A stretch of 64,000 nucleotides of DNA from Flavobacteriaceae bacterium UBA6231 (GTDB taxonomy: Bacteria > Bacteroidota > Bacteroidia > Flavobacteriales > Flavobacteriaceae): assembly GCA_002441545.1 (NCBI GenBank), contig DJWL01000088.1:1-64000 (forward strand), in the 5' to 3' direction. Below are positions 43,988 through 52,180 of the stretch, in pieces. The notes under the pieces were generated by a model, which was not told the origin of the DNA, ran no database searches, and saw only the letters and a list, made by a program, of their open reading frames with translations. Made by a program: the position numbers and the translations under genes. The stretch's first letter is position 1, and the number at the start of each line of letters is the position of its first letter.

Positions 43988-45397
43988 ATGTCTAGAAAAA
44001 CCAAAAAACAAGTATTTACAAATATAGAAGTTATTGATGCTGGCGCAAAAGGCAAAACAATAGCTAAAGCCCCAGATGGCAAGGTTATTTTTTTACCAAA
44101 TGCTGTGCCAGGTGATGTAGTAGATGTCCAAACTTTTAAAGCGCGTAAAGCCTATTACGAAGGAAAAGCTGTGCATTTTCATAAACGTTCTGAAAAAAGA
44201 ACTGAGCCAGTTTGCGAACATTTTGGTGTTTGTGGTGGCTGTAAATGGCAAGATATGGCTTATGAGCATCAACTGTTCTATAAGCAAAATGAAGTGGTTA
44301 ATAGTTTAACTCGTATTGGCCATATTGAATTACCTGAAGTTACGCCTATTTTAGGTTCAGAAAAACAATATTTCTATAGAAACAAAATGGAGTTCTCTTT
44401 TAGTGACTCACGTTGGTTAACTCTTGAAGAAGTACAATCTGATAAAGATTTAGGAGATAAAAATGCTCTGGGTTTTCATATTCCGGGTATGTGGGATAAA
44501 ATTTTAGATTTGAAAGCCTGTCATTTACAGGAAGATCCTTCTAATGATATTAGAAATGTGGTTAAAAAGTTTGCGATTGAAAACCATTTAGAATTTTTTA
44601 ACACCCGAAATCAAACTGGTTTTTTACGCACCATGATGGTTCGTACGTCTAGTACTGGCGATATCATGGTAATGTTCCAATTTTTTAAAGAAGACAAAAA
44701 GAATCGCGAATTACTTTTGGATTTTATTGCTGAAAACTTCCCTCAAATTACATCATTACAATATGTCATCAATGGTAAAGCCAATGATACTATTTATGAT
44801 CAAGAAGTGATTTTATACAAAGGTAGCGACCATATTTTTGAAGAGATGGAAGGTTTAAAATTTAAAATAAATGCTAAATCCTTTTATCAAACCAATTCAA
44901 GCCAAGCGTATCAACTTTACAAAATTGCAAGAGATTTTGCTGGATTAACAGGTAACGAGTTGGTTTATGACTTATATACAGGAACTGGCACTATAGCTCA
45001 GTTCGTAGCGAAGCAAGCAAAAAAAGTAATTGGTGTTGAAGCTGTTCCTGATGCTATTATCGCTGCTAAAGAAAATGCACAATTAAATGATATTAATAAC
45101 GTTGAGTTCTTTGTAGGAGATATGAAGCAGGTTTTTAATGATAGTTTTATTTCAAATCATGGACAACCAGATGTTATTATTACAGATCCTCCTCGTGATG
45201 GTATGCACAAAGACGTAGTTGAACAAATATTAAACATTGCACCTAAAAAAATTGTGTATGTAAGTTGTAATAGTGCTACTCAAGCTAGAGATTTAGCACT
45301 TATGAATGACATATATAAAGTTACTAAAGTACAAGCTGTTGATATGTTTCCACAAACATTTCATGTTGAAAATGTTGTACTTTTGGAAAAACGGTAA
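43988..45397 (+). CDS. rlmD: 23S rRNA (uracil-C5)-methyltransferase, RlmD type
   Basis: A 469-residue enzyme that methylates C5 of a 23S rRNA uridine (1939 in E. coli). It has an N-terminal TRAM domain, a [4Fe-4S] site formed by Cys76, Cys82 and Cys85 (CEHFGVCGGC) with a fourth Cys in KACHL, and a SAM domain with YDLYTGTGTIAQF and the nucleophile Cys in VSCNSATQARD. The closely related RlmCD of Gram-positives lacks some of these Cys, so RlmD is a fair call; RumA is the older name. The start at 43988 (MSRKTKK) matches the family N-terminus. The DUF6452 gene follows 35 bases later. Confidence 0.9.
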   Translation: MSRKTKKQVFTNIEVIDAGAKGKTIAKAPDGKVIFLPNAVPGDVVDVQTFKARKAYYEGKAVHFHKRSEKRTEPVCEHFGVCGGCKWQDMAYEHQLFYKQNEVVNSLTRIGHIELPEVTPILGSEKQYFYRNKMEFSFSDSRWLTLEEVQSDKDLGDKNALGFHIPGMWDKILDLKACHLQEDPSNDIRNVVKKFAIENHLEFFNTRNQTGFLRTMMVRTSSTGDIMVMFQFFKEDKKNRELLLDFIAENFPQITSLQYVINGKANDTIYDQEVILYKGSDHIFEEMEGLKFKINAKSFYQTNSSQAYQLYKIARDFAGLTGNELVYDLYTGTGTIAQFVAKQAKKVIGVEAVPDAIIAAKENAQLNDINNVEFFVGDMKQVFNDSFISNHGQPDVIITDPPRDGMHKDVVEQILNIAPKKIVYVSCNSATQARDLALMNDIYKVTKVQAVDMFPQTFHVENVVLLEKR

Positions 45398-45432
45398 GAA
45401 TTATCTAACTAATATTGAATATTAAAAAGTAA

Positions 45433-45948
45433 ATGAAGCATTATAAAATATTAGCAATACTATTTGGGATTATAACCATACTCTCTTTGGGTTGCGAACC
45501 TGATGACATATGTCCTGAAAGTACAGCAACCACACCCCATTTGATTATTCAGTTTTATGACATTTCAAATCAAGAAAACAAAAAAAATGTATTTGGGTTA
45601 AAAGTGCAAGGTGTTGGTAACGATAATCCATTAACAGATTATAATGTAGTTACTGCTGATGAAATTGTTATCCCATTAAAAACAAATTCAAATAGTACTC
45701 AATATTCACTTCACAAAGAATATACTAATGTAAATAATGTTATTGGTGGCAATGAAGATTTTATCACAATAAATTATAACACAGAACAAGTATATGTTTC
45801 AAGAGCCTGTGGTTACAAAACTATATTTAAAAACGTAACGCTTACCATAAATAGCGATACTGATAACTGGATACAATCAAAAGAATCATTAAACGATAAC
45901 CAATCTGTAGAAGATGAAACAGCAGCACATTTCAAATTATTTCATTAG
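45433..45948 (+). CDS. DUF6452 lipoprotein
   Basis: A 171-residue protein with lipobox (LSLGCEPDD, Cys near residue 21); the CEPDDICPEST run with a second cysteine is typical of DUF6452 in flavobacteria, together with TTPHLIIQFYD. No known function. Its 3' end overlaps the following DUF6048 gene by 35 bases, and it follows rlmD, so the three genes are probably co-transcribed; the pair with DUF6048 recurs in flavobacteria. Confidence 0.8.
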   Translation: MKHYKILAILFGIITILSLGCEPDDICPESTATTPHLIIQFYDISNQENKKNVFGLKVQGVGNDNPLTDYNVVTADEIVIPLKTNSNSTQYSLHKEYTNVNNVIGGNEDFITINYNTEQVYVSRACGYKTIFKNVTLTINSDTDNWIQSKESLNDNQSVEDETAAHFKLFH

Positions 45949-46645
45949 TATTTGTATGTTTTTGCTGCTTTGTGTTTCAGTACAAGCACAAAATGACAGC
46001 ATCATATCAACAGTTAATGATTCCTTAAAAATAAAACTAAAATACGGACTTCGTGTTGGTGGAGATATAGGAAAACTTATCCGTTCCGTTACTGATAATG
46101 ATTATACAGGTTTTGAAGTCAATGCCGATTACAGAATTAAAAGAGCCTTATATATTGCAGGAGAATTGGGTATTGAAGAAAAAATAACCACCAACGATTA
46201 TTTAAACGTAACCACAAGCGGAACTTATTTAAAAGCCGGTATTGACTATAATCTTTATAAAAACTGGCTTGATATGGATAACATGATTTATTCCGGTTTT
46301 CGTATTGGAGCTTCAGCCTTTAGTCAACAAATTAATAATTTTACTGTTTACAATACAGACCAATATTGGGGTGAACAATATGCATCGACGGATGCTCAAA
46401 AATTTAACGATTTAACTGCCTTTTGGATAGAACTTATTATAGGAATAAAAGTGGAACTATTCAATAATCTGTATTTAGGATTAAACGCTCAACTTAAAGG
46501 TTTAGTAAGCGAAACGGTTCCTGAAAATTTTGAGAATATTTATATTCCAGGCTTTAATAAAACCTATGATAGCAGTGGTATTGGTGTTGGTTATGGCTAT
46601 TCTATCTCCTATTTAATTCCATTATACAAGAAAAACAAAAATTAA
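45914..46645 (+). CDS. DUF6048 outer-membrane beta-barrel-like protein
   Basis: A 243-residue protein with signal peptide (...CVSVQAQN at residue 26) and alternating beta strands with a late YSISYLIPLYK. The motifs LKYGLRVGGDIGKLIRS and GFEVNADYRIKRALY are those of DUF6048. It is likely an outer-membrane barrel. The start codon lies within the DUF6452 gene, overlapping by 35 bases in another frame; no later in-frame ATG keeps the signal peptide. An unknown DUF6452/DUF6048 envelope function is implied by their coupling. Confidence 0.8.
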   Translation: MKQQHISNYFISICMFLLLCVSVQAQNDSIISTVNDSLKIKLKYGLRVGGDIGKLIRSVTDNDYTGFEVNADYRIKRALYIAGELGIEEKITTNDYLNVTTSGTYLKAGIDYNLYKNWLDMDNMIYSGFRIGASAFSQQINNFTVYNTDQYWGEQYASTDAQKFNDLTAFWIELIIGIKVELFNNLYLGLNAQLKGLVSETVPENFENIYIPGFNKTYDSSGIGVGYGYSISYLIPLYKKNKN

Positions 46646-46646
46646 T

Positions 46647-46774
46647 TGTTGGTATTAACCAGCTTTAAAAGTTTATTTTATTGTTTATGTTGGCATATTT
46701 CAACATAATAAACAATTTGTATAAAATTATTTAATTATTTTTTGTATATTTCAATAGTAAATACCAACATTGGT
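46647..46774 (+). promoter_or_regulatory. hipBA control region with inverted-repeat operators
   Basis: TGTTGGTATT (46647-46656) and its exact reverse complement AATACCAACA (46760-46769) flank the region. TATGTTG and CAACATA form a closer pair within 46681-46715. ACCAACATTGGT (46763-46774) is itself a short palindrome, 20 bases before the HipB-like start. Such repeats are the expected binding sites for HipB autoregulation. Confidence 0.55.
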
Positions 46775-46794
46775 GCCTTAAAAATAATTTAATA

Positions 46795-47139
46795 ATGGAA
46801 AATACCAACTTAAATTGGGTTTCATTGAGTGATAATGCTATTATTGCATCTATTGGTGCGTATATAAAACATGAACGCCTTAAACAAAACAAAACCCAAG
46901 CTAAAATTGCTAAAGACGCGGGTGTTAATAGATGGACTTTAGGTCAAATTGAAAATGGAGAAGCCATTTCACTTACATCATTAATTCAAATATTACGAGC
47001 TCTTAATCTATTAAGTATTCTTGATATATTCAAAATTGAAACACAATTTAGTCCTATTCAACTGGCAAAATTAGAGAAACAAAAACGCCAACGCGCAAGT
47101 AGCAATTCAAACAAAAATGAAAAGGAAAATTTATGGTAA
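46795..47139 (+). CDS. hipB: HipB-like XRE-family antitoxin/regulator
   Basis: A 114-residue DNA-binding protein. Residues about 18-75 form an XRE/Cro helix-turn-helix: KHERLKQNKTQAKIAKDAGVNR, then WTLGQIENGEAISLTSLIQI. It should bind the inverted repeats in its own leader and neutralise the kinase encoded next to it. The C-terminal tail (LAKLEKQKRQRAS) is basic and may be flexible. Its stop overlaps the hipA start by seven bases, as in most toxin-antitoxin pairs. Confidence 0.87.
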   Translation: MENTNLNWVSLSDNAIIASIGAYIKHERLKQNKTQAKIAKDAGVNRWTLGQIENGEAISLTSLIQILRALNLLSILDIFKIETQFSPIQLAKLEKQKRQRASSNSNKNEKENLW

Positions 47140-48443
47140 GCACTAAAACTGCCTTTGTAAAAGTATGGGGACATACAATTGGTGCTGTATCATGGGATGA
47201 CAACAAAGGATATACTAGTTTTGAATACGATTCAAAATTCAAATCCTTAGAAATTGATTTATCCCCTATTAAAATGCCCATTAAATCAGGTGCCTCTATT
47301 TTTTCATTCCCTGAATTACGCACAAAAAAAGAAGGTTATGACACTTTTAAAGGATTACCTGGTTTATTAGCTGATGTATTGCCAGATAAGTATGGAAATC
47401 AACTAATCAATAGTTGGTTAGCACAAAATGGTCGTGCAGAAAACAGCATGAATCCTGTAGAACAACTTTGTTTTATTGGCACGCGTGGTATGGGAGCACT
47501 CGAATTTGAACCCACACAAATAAAGCCTTCAAAACGAACCTTTGAAGTAAAACTAAACAGTCTTGTAGAAATTGCCCATAAAATGCTAAACCAAAGAGAA
47601 CAGTTTGAAACCAATATTGTTGAGAATGAAAAGCAAGCTATAATGGATATTCTTAAAATTGGAACTTCTGCTGGAGGCGCACGCCCAAAGGCCATTATAG
47701 CCTACAACAAAAAAACGGGAGAGGTTAGGTCTGGACAAACCAATGTACCGAAAGGATTTGAGCATTGGCTTATTAAACTTGATGGTGTAAGCGATGTTCA
47801 ATTTGGCGAAAGTAAAGGTTATGGCCGTATTGAAATGGCTTATTACAACATGGCAACCGACTGTGGAATTGACATGATGGAATCCATACTACTTGAAGAA
47901 CATGGAAGAGCTCATTTTATGACTAAACGGTATGACCGAGAAGAAAATAATACAAAACACCATGTACAAACATTTTGTGCCATGCAACATTATGATTTTA
48001 ATGACATGGCAAGCTACAGTTATGAGCAACTCTTCCAAACCATGCGAATGTTGCGCCTACCCTATCCACAAGCAGAACAGATGTATAGAAGAATGGTGTT
48101 TAACATTCTTGCAAAAAACTGTGATGACCATACTAAAAATTTCTCTTTTTTACTAAAACAAGGTCAAGAGTGGCAATTAGCACCAGCTTATGATGTTTGT
48201 TACGCTTACAGACCAGGGAGTTTATGGGTTAACCAACACGCCTTAAGTGTTAATGGCAAACGCGACCATTTTACAATTGACGACTTACTCACGTTTGCCA
48301 AGGCCATGAACATAAAAAAAGCAAACCACATCATTAGTGAGATTCAAACCGTTGTGAATCATTGGGAAACCTATGCAAATGCCGTATCGGTAAAACCCCA
48401 ACTAATTGATACTATTAAGAATAACCTGCTCAAATTAAATTAG
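47133..48443 (+). CDS. hipA: HipA-type serine/threonine kinase toxin
   Basis: A 436-residue kinase of the HipA family; in E. coli it phosphorylates glutamyl-tRNA synthetase and causes growth arrest. It has the N-terminal HipA_N domain (about 5-125), the glycine-rich loop GTSAGGARPK (177-186) that contains the autophosphorylated serine in HipA proteins, the catalytic motif NCDDHTKN with Asp331, and a magnesium-site Asp354 in APAYDVCYA. All key residues are present, so it looks active. It is coupled to hipB (7-base overlap). Whether its target is an aminoacyl-tRNA synthetase cannot be told from sequence. Confidence 0.9.
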   Translation: MVSTKTAFVKVWGHTIGAVSWDDNKGYTSFEYDSKFKSLEIDLSPIKMPIKSGASIFSFPELRTKKEGYDTFKGLPGLLADVLPDKYGNQLINSWLAQNGRAENSMNPVEQLCFIGTRGMGALEFEPTQIKPSKRTFEVKLNSLVEIAHKMLNQREQFETNIVENEKQAIMDILKIGTSAGGARPKAIIAYNKKTGEVRSGQTNVPKGFEHWLIKLDGVSDVQFGESKGYGRIEMAYYNMATDCGIDMMESILLEEHGRAHFMTKRYDREENNTKHHVQTFCAMQHYDFNDMASYSYEQLFQTMRMLRLPYPQAEQMYRRMVFNILAKNCDDHTKNFSFLLKQGQEWQLAPAYDVCYAYRPGSLWVNQHALSVNGKRDHFTIDDLLTFAKAMNIKKANHIISEIQTVVNHWETYANAVSVKPQLIDTIKNNLLKLN

Positions 48444-48597
48444 TCTGATTTTATGAAGTGATCTAAAAATTTGTACTTTTATTAAGTAAAAAAATTGCTT
48501 AAACCTATTAATTAAATCATAGTAAAAAGCCTAAAATAATCTAAACAGTTTAATTCTAAGTAGAGGGATTTTTTATTAAACTGATAATCTTAAATTA

Positions 48598-48978
48598 TTG
48601 AGTAATATGGTTAACTCTACTTTTAATGGTAAATTAAATATTCTTGAGTCTCAATTTAAAAATGACGTGTATTTAGATGAAATTGTGGAATACATAAGAA
48701 CTACAAAAGAAAATAAAACCTATCCGAGAAAATTAAAAATTTTAACCGATTCGCTACAAGCATCGTTTAAATTCTCTGTAAATGATTTAAATACTATTAT
48801 TTATGAAAAAAATAAATCATTAGAAGAATACGATGTCGTTATAGATGCCCTTATTATTGATAGCTCTCAAACCGCTGCTTTAGCGGTTTTATATCAAGAG
48901 TTGGCAAAAAGTGAAAAATATTTTTTCAATGTGTTTTCAACCCGTGAAGCCGCACTTATTTGGTTAGAAGATTTTTAA
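48598..48978 (+). CDS. Small SpoIIAA-like (STAS/SEC14-type) protein
   Basis: A 126-residue protein. The order KILTDSLQASFKFS, EYDVVIDALIIDSSQTAALAVLYQELA and VFSTREAALIWLED is that of SpoIIAA-like/DUF proteins with a SEC14/STAS-type fold, including the closing AAxxWL. Enzymatic residues are not evident. The first codon is a TTG at 48598; an in-frame ATG at 48607 is an alternative. The UspA gene follows 82 bases later; both may belong to a small stress-type group. Confidence 0.7.
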   Translation: MSNMVNSTFNGKLNILESQFKNDVYLDEIVEYIRTTKENKTYPRKLKILTDSLQASFKFSVNDLNTIIYEKNKSLEEYDVVIDALIIDSSQTAALAVLYQELAKSEKYFFNVFSTREAALIWLEDF

Positions 48979-49060
48979 CACCATCATAACATTCTTTTTT
49001 TTGAACCGATAGACAATTAATTTGTAACTTAGAGTAAGAATACAGCTTTAAATAGAAACC

Positions 49061-49492
49061 ATGTCTTACTCAAAAATTCTAATCGCTGTTGATAGTAGTG
49101 AATACTCCATGCAAGCGGCAAAAAAAGGTTTAGAGTTGGCCCACCAAGTAGATGCCAATGTGGCCTTATTGTTTGTGGTTGATACCTCAAAAGCAATGGG
49201 CAATATAGAAGCTGGTATTTTACCAGAACAAGCTTTAATCGTCCTTAAAAAAGAAGCCGAACAAACCCTTGACGAGTTAGCCACTATGTATAATGGCAAA
49301 GATATCTTAAAGTTTATGCCAGAAGGCAGTCCAACAAAAGACATTATTAAAACAGCAGAAATCTGGGAAGCCGATTTAATTGTTTTAGGCACCCATGGAA
49401 GAACCGGATTATTACATCTTCTGGTAGGCAGTGTTTCAGAATACATCATCAGGCATTCAAAAATACCTGTTATGGTAGTGCCTTCAAAATAG
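49061..49492 (+). CDS. Universal stress protein (UspA family)
   Basis: A 143-residue UspA-fold protein. The N-terminal KILIAVDSSEYSM is the first strand and loop; the ATP-binding loop GTHGRTGLLHLLVGSVSEYIIRHSKIPVMVV matches the G-2X-G-9X-G(S/T) motif, so it is probably an ATP-binding type. It is a single-domain cytosolic protein of the stress response. A -7-like box TAACTTAG (49025-49032) lies 28 bases before the start. An interspersed repeat follows its stop directly. Confidence 0.92.
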   Translation: MSYSKILIAVDSSEYSMQAAKKGLELAHQVDANVALLFVVDTSKAMGNIEAGILPEQALIVLKKEAEQTLDELATMYNGKDILKFMPEGSPTKDIIKTAEIWEADLIVLGTHGRTGLLHLLVGSVSEYIIRHSKIPVMVVPSK

Positions 49493-49533
49493 TTCTCGAT
49501 ACATCTTCCTTTCGGAAAACACTCGAACCGACA
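49493..49533. repeat. Interspersed repeat, family C copy 1
   Basis: TTCTCGATACA at the left and ACTCGAACCGACA at the right around a TTC...GAA centre form an imperfect inverted repeat that begins right after the UspA stop. A copy with the same two ends lies at 55465-55506. Confidence 0.5.
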
Positions 49534-49556
49534 ATAGGTTTCAATCAAAAACTATC

Positions 49557-49736
49557 TTATCCGCCTTGTAAGGTATCGGCGCCATCCAATAAACCAATCA
49601 ATTCCTGAGGATTGTGAATTAAAACAGGGATATGTTGTGGACAAATATAAAAGGCACTGTTTTTATGATAAAATTTGGTAACTGGTGTTTCTTCTGATGA
49701 TTTTTTACAAACGATGCATGGTTTAGTATGACTCAT
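49557..49736 (-). CDS. 59-residue CxxC/CxxH zinc-ribbon-like protein
   Basis: A small protein, translated on the minus strand from ATG 49736 to TAA 49557. It carries CIVC (Cys7, Cys10) and CPQH (Cys32, His35), a spacing typical of a small zinc ribbon, and ends in LDGADTLQGG. The sequence is well formed and has a start, stop and sensible composition, so I treat it as a real gene. It is convergent with UspA and separate from it by 64 bases. The family is not recognised; a small metal-binding or redox-sensing role is inference. Confidence 0.65.
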   Translation of the reverse strand: MSHTKPCIVCKKSSEETPVTKFYHKNSAFYICPQHIPVLIHNPQELIGLLDGADTLQGG

Positions 49737-49868
49737 ATCTTGTTTTATTAAAGTTATTCAAAGCTATTTCTATTTTTTTTCATAAAAACTAATATTGGTC
49801 ATACTTTAAAATTTTTATTAAAAAAAGCATCATTATTCTACCCCAAATAAAGTTAATAACTCGTTATA

Positions 49869-49888
49869 AATACGCACTTGTGCGTATT
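49869..49888 (+). promoter_or_regulatory. Perfect palindromic operator at the PIN-gene promoter
   Basis: AATACGCAC, TT, GTGCGTATT: 9-base perfect arms, 20 bases in all, overlapping the TTG -33 element at 49887-49889. A repressor bound here would block the promoter. Confidence 0.6.
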
Positions 49889-49917
49889 GATTTTGTAGTA
49901 TAATTACTCTAACTTAG
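49887..49917 (+). promoter_or_regulatory. Promoter of the PIN/coiled-coil gene
   Basis: TTG (49887-49889), 20 bases, TAACTTAG (49910-49917; one mismatch to TAnnTTTG). The start is expected near 49924, leaving a leader of about 78 bases with a hairpin (49927-49958). Confidence 0.6.
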
Positions 49918-49926
49918 CTTATCGGT

Positions 49927-49958
49927 GGATATAAATTATTGAAAACGAATTCATATCC
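49927..49958 (+). other. Leader hairpin in front of the PIN gene
   Basis: GGATATAAATT and AATTCATATCC are reverse complements except for one G-T pair, with a 10-base loop; they lie in the untranslated leader, 44 bases before the ATG. It may be a control element or the end of an integrated unit. Confidence 0.5.
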
Positions 49959-50001
49959 GAAATGTTACCTGCAAGCTAAAAACAAAACAAATAGATAAAA
50001 T

Positions 50002-52068
50002 ATGATGAATAAAGAAAGAGCAATCACATATAGTTTACTAGCACATATAAGAAATACGGGGAGTCTAGCAAAAGGGCCTATTGACATTTTTATTCCTTTA
50101 GTAAAAAGAGCTCTTTCAAAAATGAATAGTGAAGGAATTTTTAAAGGTAAAAGCATTGTTGAAATCAAAAACAACACTGACTCTCTCTACAATATTGACT
50201 TTCCTATTCCAACCTTAAAAAGAATATTGGAAGAAATATGTAAAGAAATAAACACTGATGAAATAACTCATTTTGTGCTTTATAGCGATGGAGCTTTTAG
50301 CATAAACCAATACGCTTTCACAGATTTTGAAGAAATAATTAGTACTCAAGAAAAGGAAATTGGGGAATTAGAAGAGTTATTTAAGAAGTTCTGTGAAACG
50401 TCCGAATTAGAAATAGAAAAAAGTAGCTCTATTTTTAAATTTATCGAAAAGAATAAATTTACCCTTTCTAAATATATTTCCAATAATCAAACTGCAAATG
50501 GCGAAGATTATACTTCAGAGGCACAATTCATTGAATTTTTTAGACGAATACCAACCATTTATGAGCGTATAAAGAATATTTATCTTGGTTCAATTATCGC
50601 AGGTTATATTGAATATAACCCAGACGGAGTAAAAAGGCAGATTGAATTGTTGTTAGATACAAATTTTGTTGTTGGTCTTCTTGACTTAAACACACCAGAA
50701 TCAACTCATACCTGTAGAACATTGATTAGAATAGCAAAACAACAAGGGTTTTCTATAACCATATTAAAAGATACAATAGAAGAAACAAAGCATTTACTTG
50801 AAACAAAAGCGTCATTTTTTGAGAAATCATTTTTACAAAAAAAGGTGAATCCTGAAGATGTTTATAATGCTTGTGACAGATTAGGTTATTCAAAAACGGA
50901 TTTAGAACGTGTCGCTGATAATCTTGAAAATTCAATAGGAAAATTTGGAATAAGTGTAATTTATCATACCGACAAACTAAAAAATGAAGCAAAATTTACA
51001 GAAGAATTTAAATTTTTTGAAAAGGTTAGAAATTCAAAAAAATCAGCCCTTCACGATGCAGTAGCTATTTTATACATAAAGAAGAAAAGAACAAAAAACA
51101 TTAAAGATTTTGAAAAGGTAAATGCTTGGTTTGTAAACAACTCTGCTTCAGTTGAAGGTGATAATATTTATTTAAAAGATGGTTATCAACCCGAGACCAT
51201 CAAAGCTGACGACCTGCTTAACATATTATGGCTTAGTAATCCTCAAATTAACAAAGAAATTCAAGGGGCTGACTTAGCAGAAATCGGTCTAACATCTATT
51301 ATTTCATTAACCTTAAACAAAAATCTTCCTAAATCTCAAATTTTAAGAGAATTAGACGACAATATTCACAAATATGCTAAGGAAGAAATTAGCGATACAG
51401 ACATAATTCGAGTTGCCACTCGAATTACAAACAAGCAATTAAAAGATATTGAAGAACTAAATTTACTTGCTGAAAAAGACAAAGAAATGTTTGTGAAAAG
51501 ACTTGAAAACGAAGCTGCAAAACAAAAAAGACTTGAAGAAATCAGAATTAAAAAGTTAGAAAAAGTATTTAAGGAAATTGCTCTACGTACTGATGAACTT
51601 GAAAAATCAAAATCAACATATGAAGAAAAATCTAAAGTTTTTGATAGTGTCCTTAGTGAAAAGAATGCGACTGCCAAAAAAGTTTCAGAACTACAGCAAA
51701 AACTTGTAGATGAACAAAACCATTCAAGAGAATTAAAAAGAGAACAATGGATTAAAGAAGAAGTTATCAAATGGAGAAGAAGAAGTTGGGTTGAATTCTC
51801 AATTTTTATTGGGTTATTTATTGTAGGGCTTCTTTATTTATTGATAAAATCAAATTGGAGTTTTGAGAAATCAATTAACCAATTTATAGAACTCCAGAAA
51901 AATGTAATAATTGCTGGAATTCTATCAATAGTCGTTTTCGTTTTCACAGGAATAACGATCAATACATTATTTGGAAAGTATAGAAATCACTCAAACATTG
52001 AAAACTTTAAAAAAGGACTTAAAATACCCGAAGATTATAGAGAGCTGAATAAAGCCAAATATAGCTAA
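50002..52068 (+). CDS. Membrane-anchored PIN-domain-like protein with coiled coil (unknown system)
   Basis: A 688-residue protein of no family I recognise as a whole. Residues 1-200: an alpha-helical region. 210-390: PIN-like nuclease fold with DTNF (Asp219), the helix DTIEETKHLL (Glu260/261) and LHDAVAILYI (Asp352); the usual fourth acidic residue appears replaced by FVNNS. 470-590: long coiled coil rich in Glu/Lys. About 598-617 and 634-656: two transmembrane helices, with a short cytosolic tail. So the nuclease part should face the cytosol while the C-terminus sits in the membrane. It has its own promoter, operator palindrome and leader hairpin, and no partner gene is adjacent. It could be a defence or stress effector, or an RNA-turnover enzyme; this is inference. 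Confidence 0.78.
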   Translation: MMNKERAITYSLLAHIRNTGSLAKGPIDIFIPLVKRALSKMNSEGIFKGKSIVEIKNNTDSLYNIDFPIPTLKRILEEICKEINTDEITHFVLYSDGAFSINQYAFTDFEEIISTQEKEIGELEELFKKFCETSELEIEKSSSIFKFIEKNKFTLSKYISNNQTANGEDYTSEAQFIEFFRRIPTIYERIKNIYLGSIIAGYIEYNPDGVKRQIELLLDTNFVVGLLDLNTPESTHTCRTLIRIAKQQGFSITILKDTIEETKHLLETKASFFEKSFLQKKVNPEDVYNACDRLGYSKTDLERVADNLENSIGKFGISVIYHTDKLKNEAKFTEEFKFFEKVRNSKKSALHDAVAILYIKKKRTKNIKDFEKVNAWFVNNSASVEGDNIYLKDGYQPETIKADDLLNILWLSNPQINKEIQGADLAEIGLTSIISLTLNKNLPKSQILRELDDNIHKYAKEEISDTDIIRVATRITNKQLKDIEELNLLAEKDKEMFVKRLENEAAKQKRLEEIRIKKLEKVFKEIALRTDELEKSKSTYEEKSKVFDSVLSEKNATAKKVSELQQKLVDEQNHSRELKREQWIKEEVIKWRRRSWVEFSIFIGLFIVGLLYLLIKSNWSFEKSINQFIELQKNVIIAGILSIVVFVFTGITINTLFGKYRNHSNIENFKKGLKIPEDYRELNKAKYS

Positions 52069-52072
52069 CATT

Positions 52073-52180
52073 GTATAAGCGGAATGTAGCCGAAAGTGCT
52101 AAATTGAAACGAATTGAATATTTACAAACATAAATCTAAACGGAAAGTGAAGTGCTCCTAATCCAGTACTACATTTATAC
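52073..52180 (+). repeat. Imperfect inverted repeat behind the PIN gene
   Basis: GTATAAGCGGAATGTAG (52073-52089) and CTACATTTATAC (52169-52180) pair at their ends (ATGTAG/CTACAT and GTATAA/TTATAC), enclosing about 80 bases with no gene. The layout recalls the recombination sites of mobile cassettes; the right boundary is unclear. Confidence 0.4.

Noticed and set aside
49066..49548. 160-codon minus-strand frame over uspA
   Set aside because: It is the complement of a clear UspA gene and has no family features; it would also cover the repeat after the stop.
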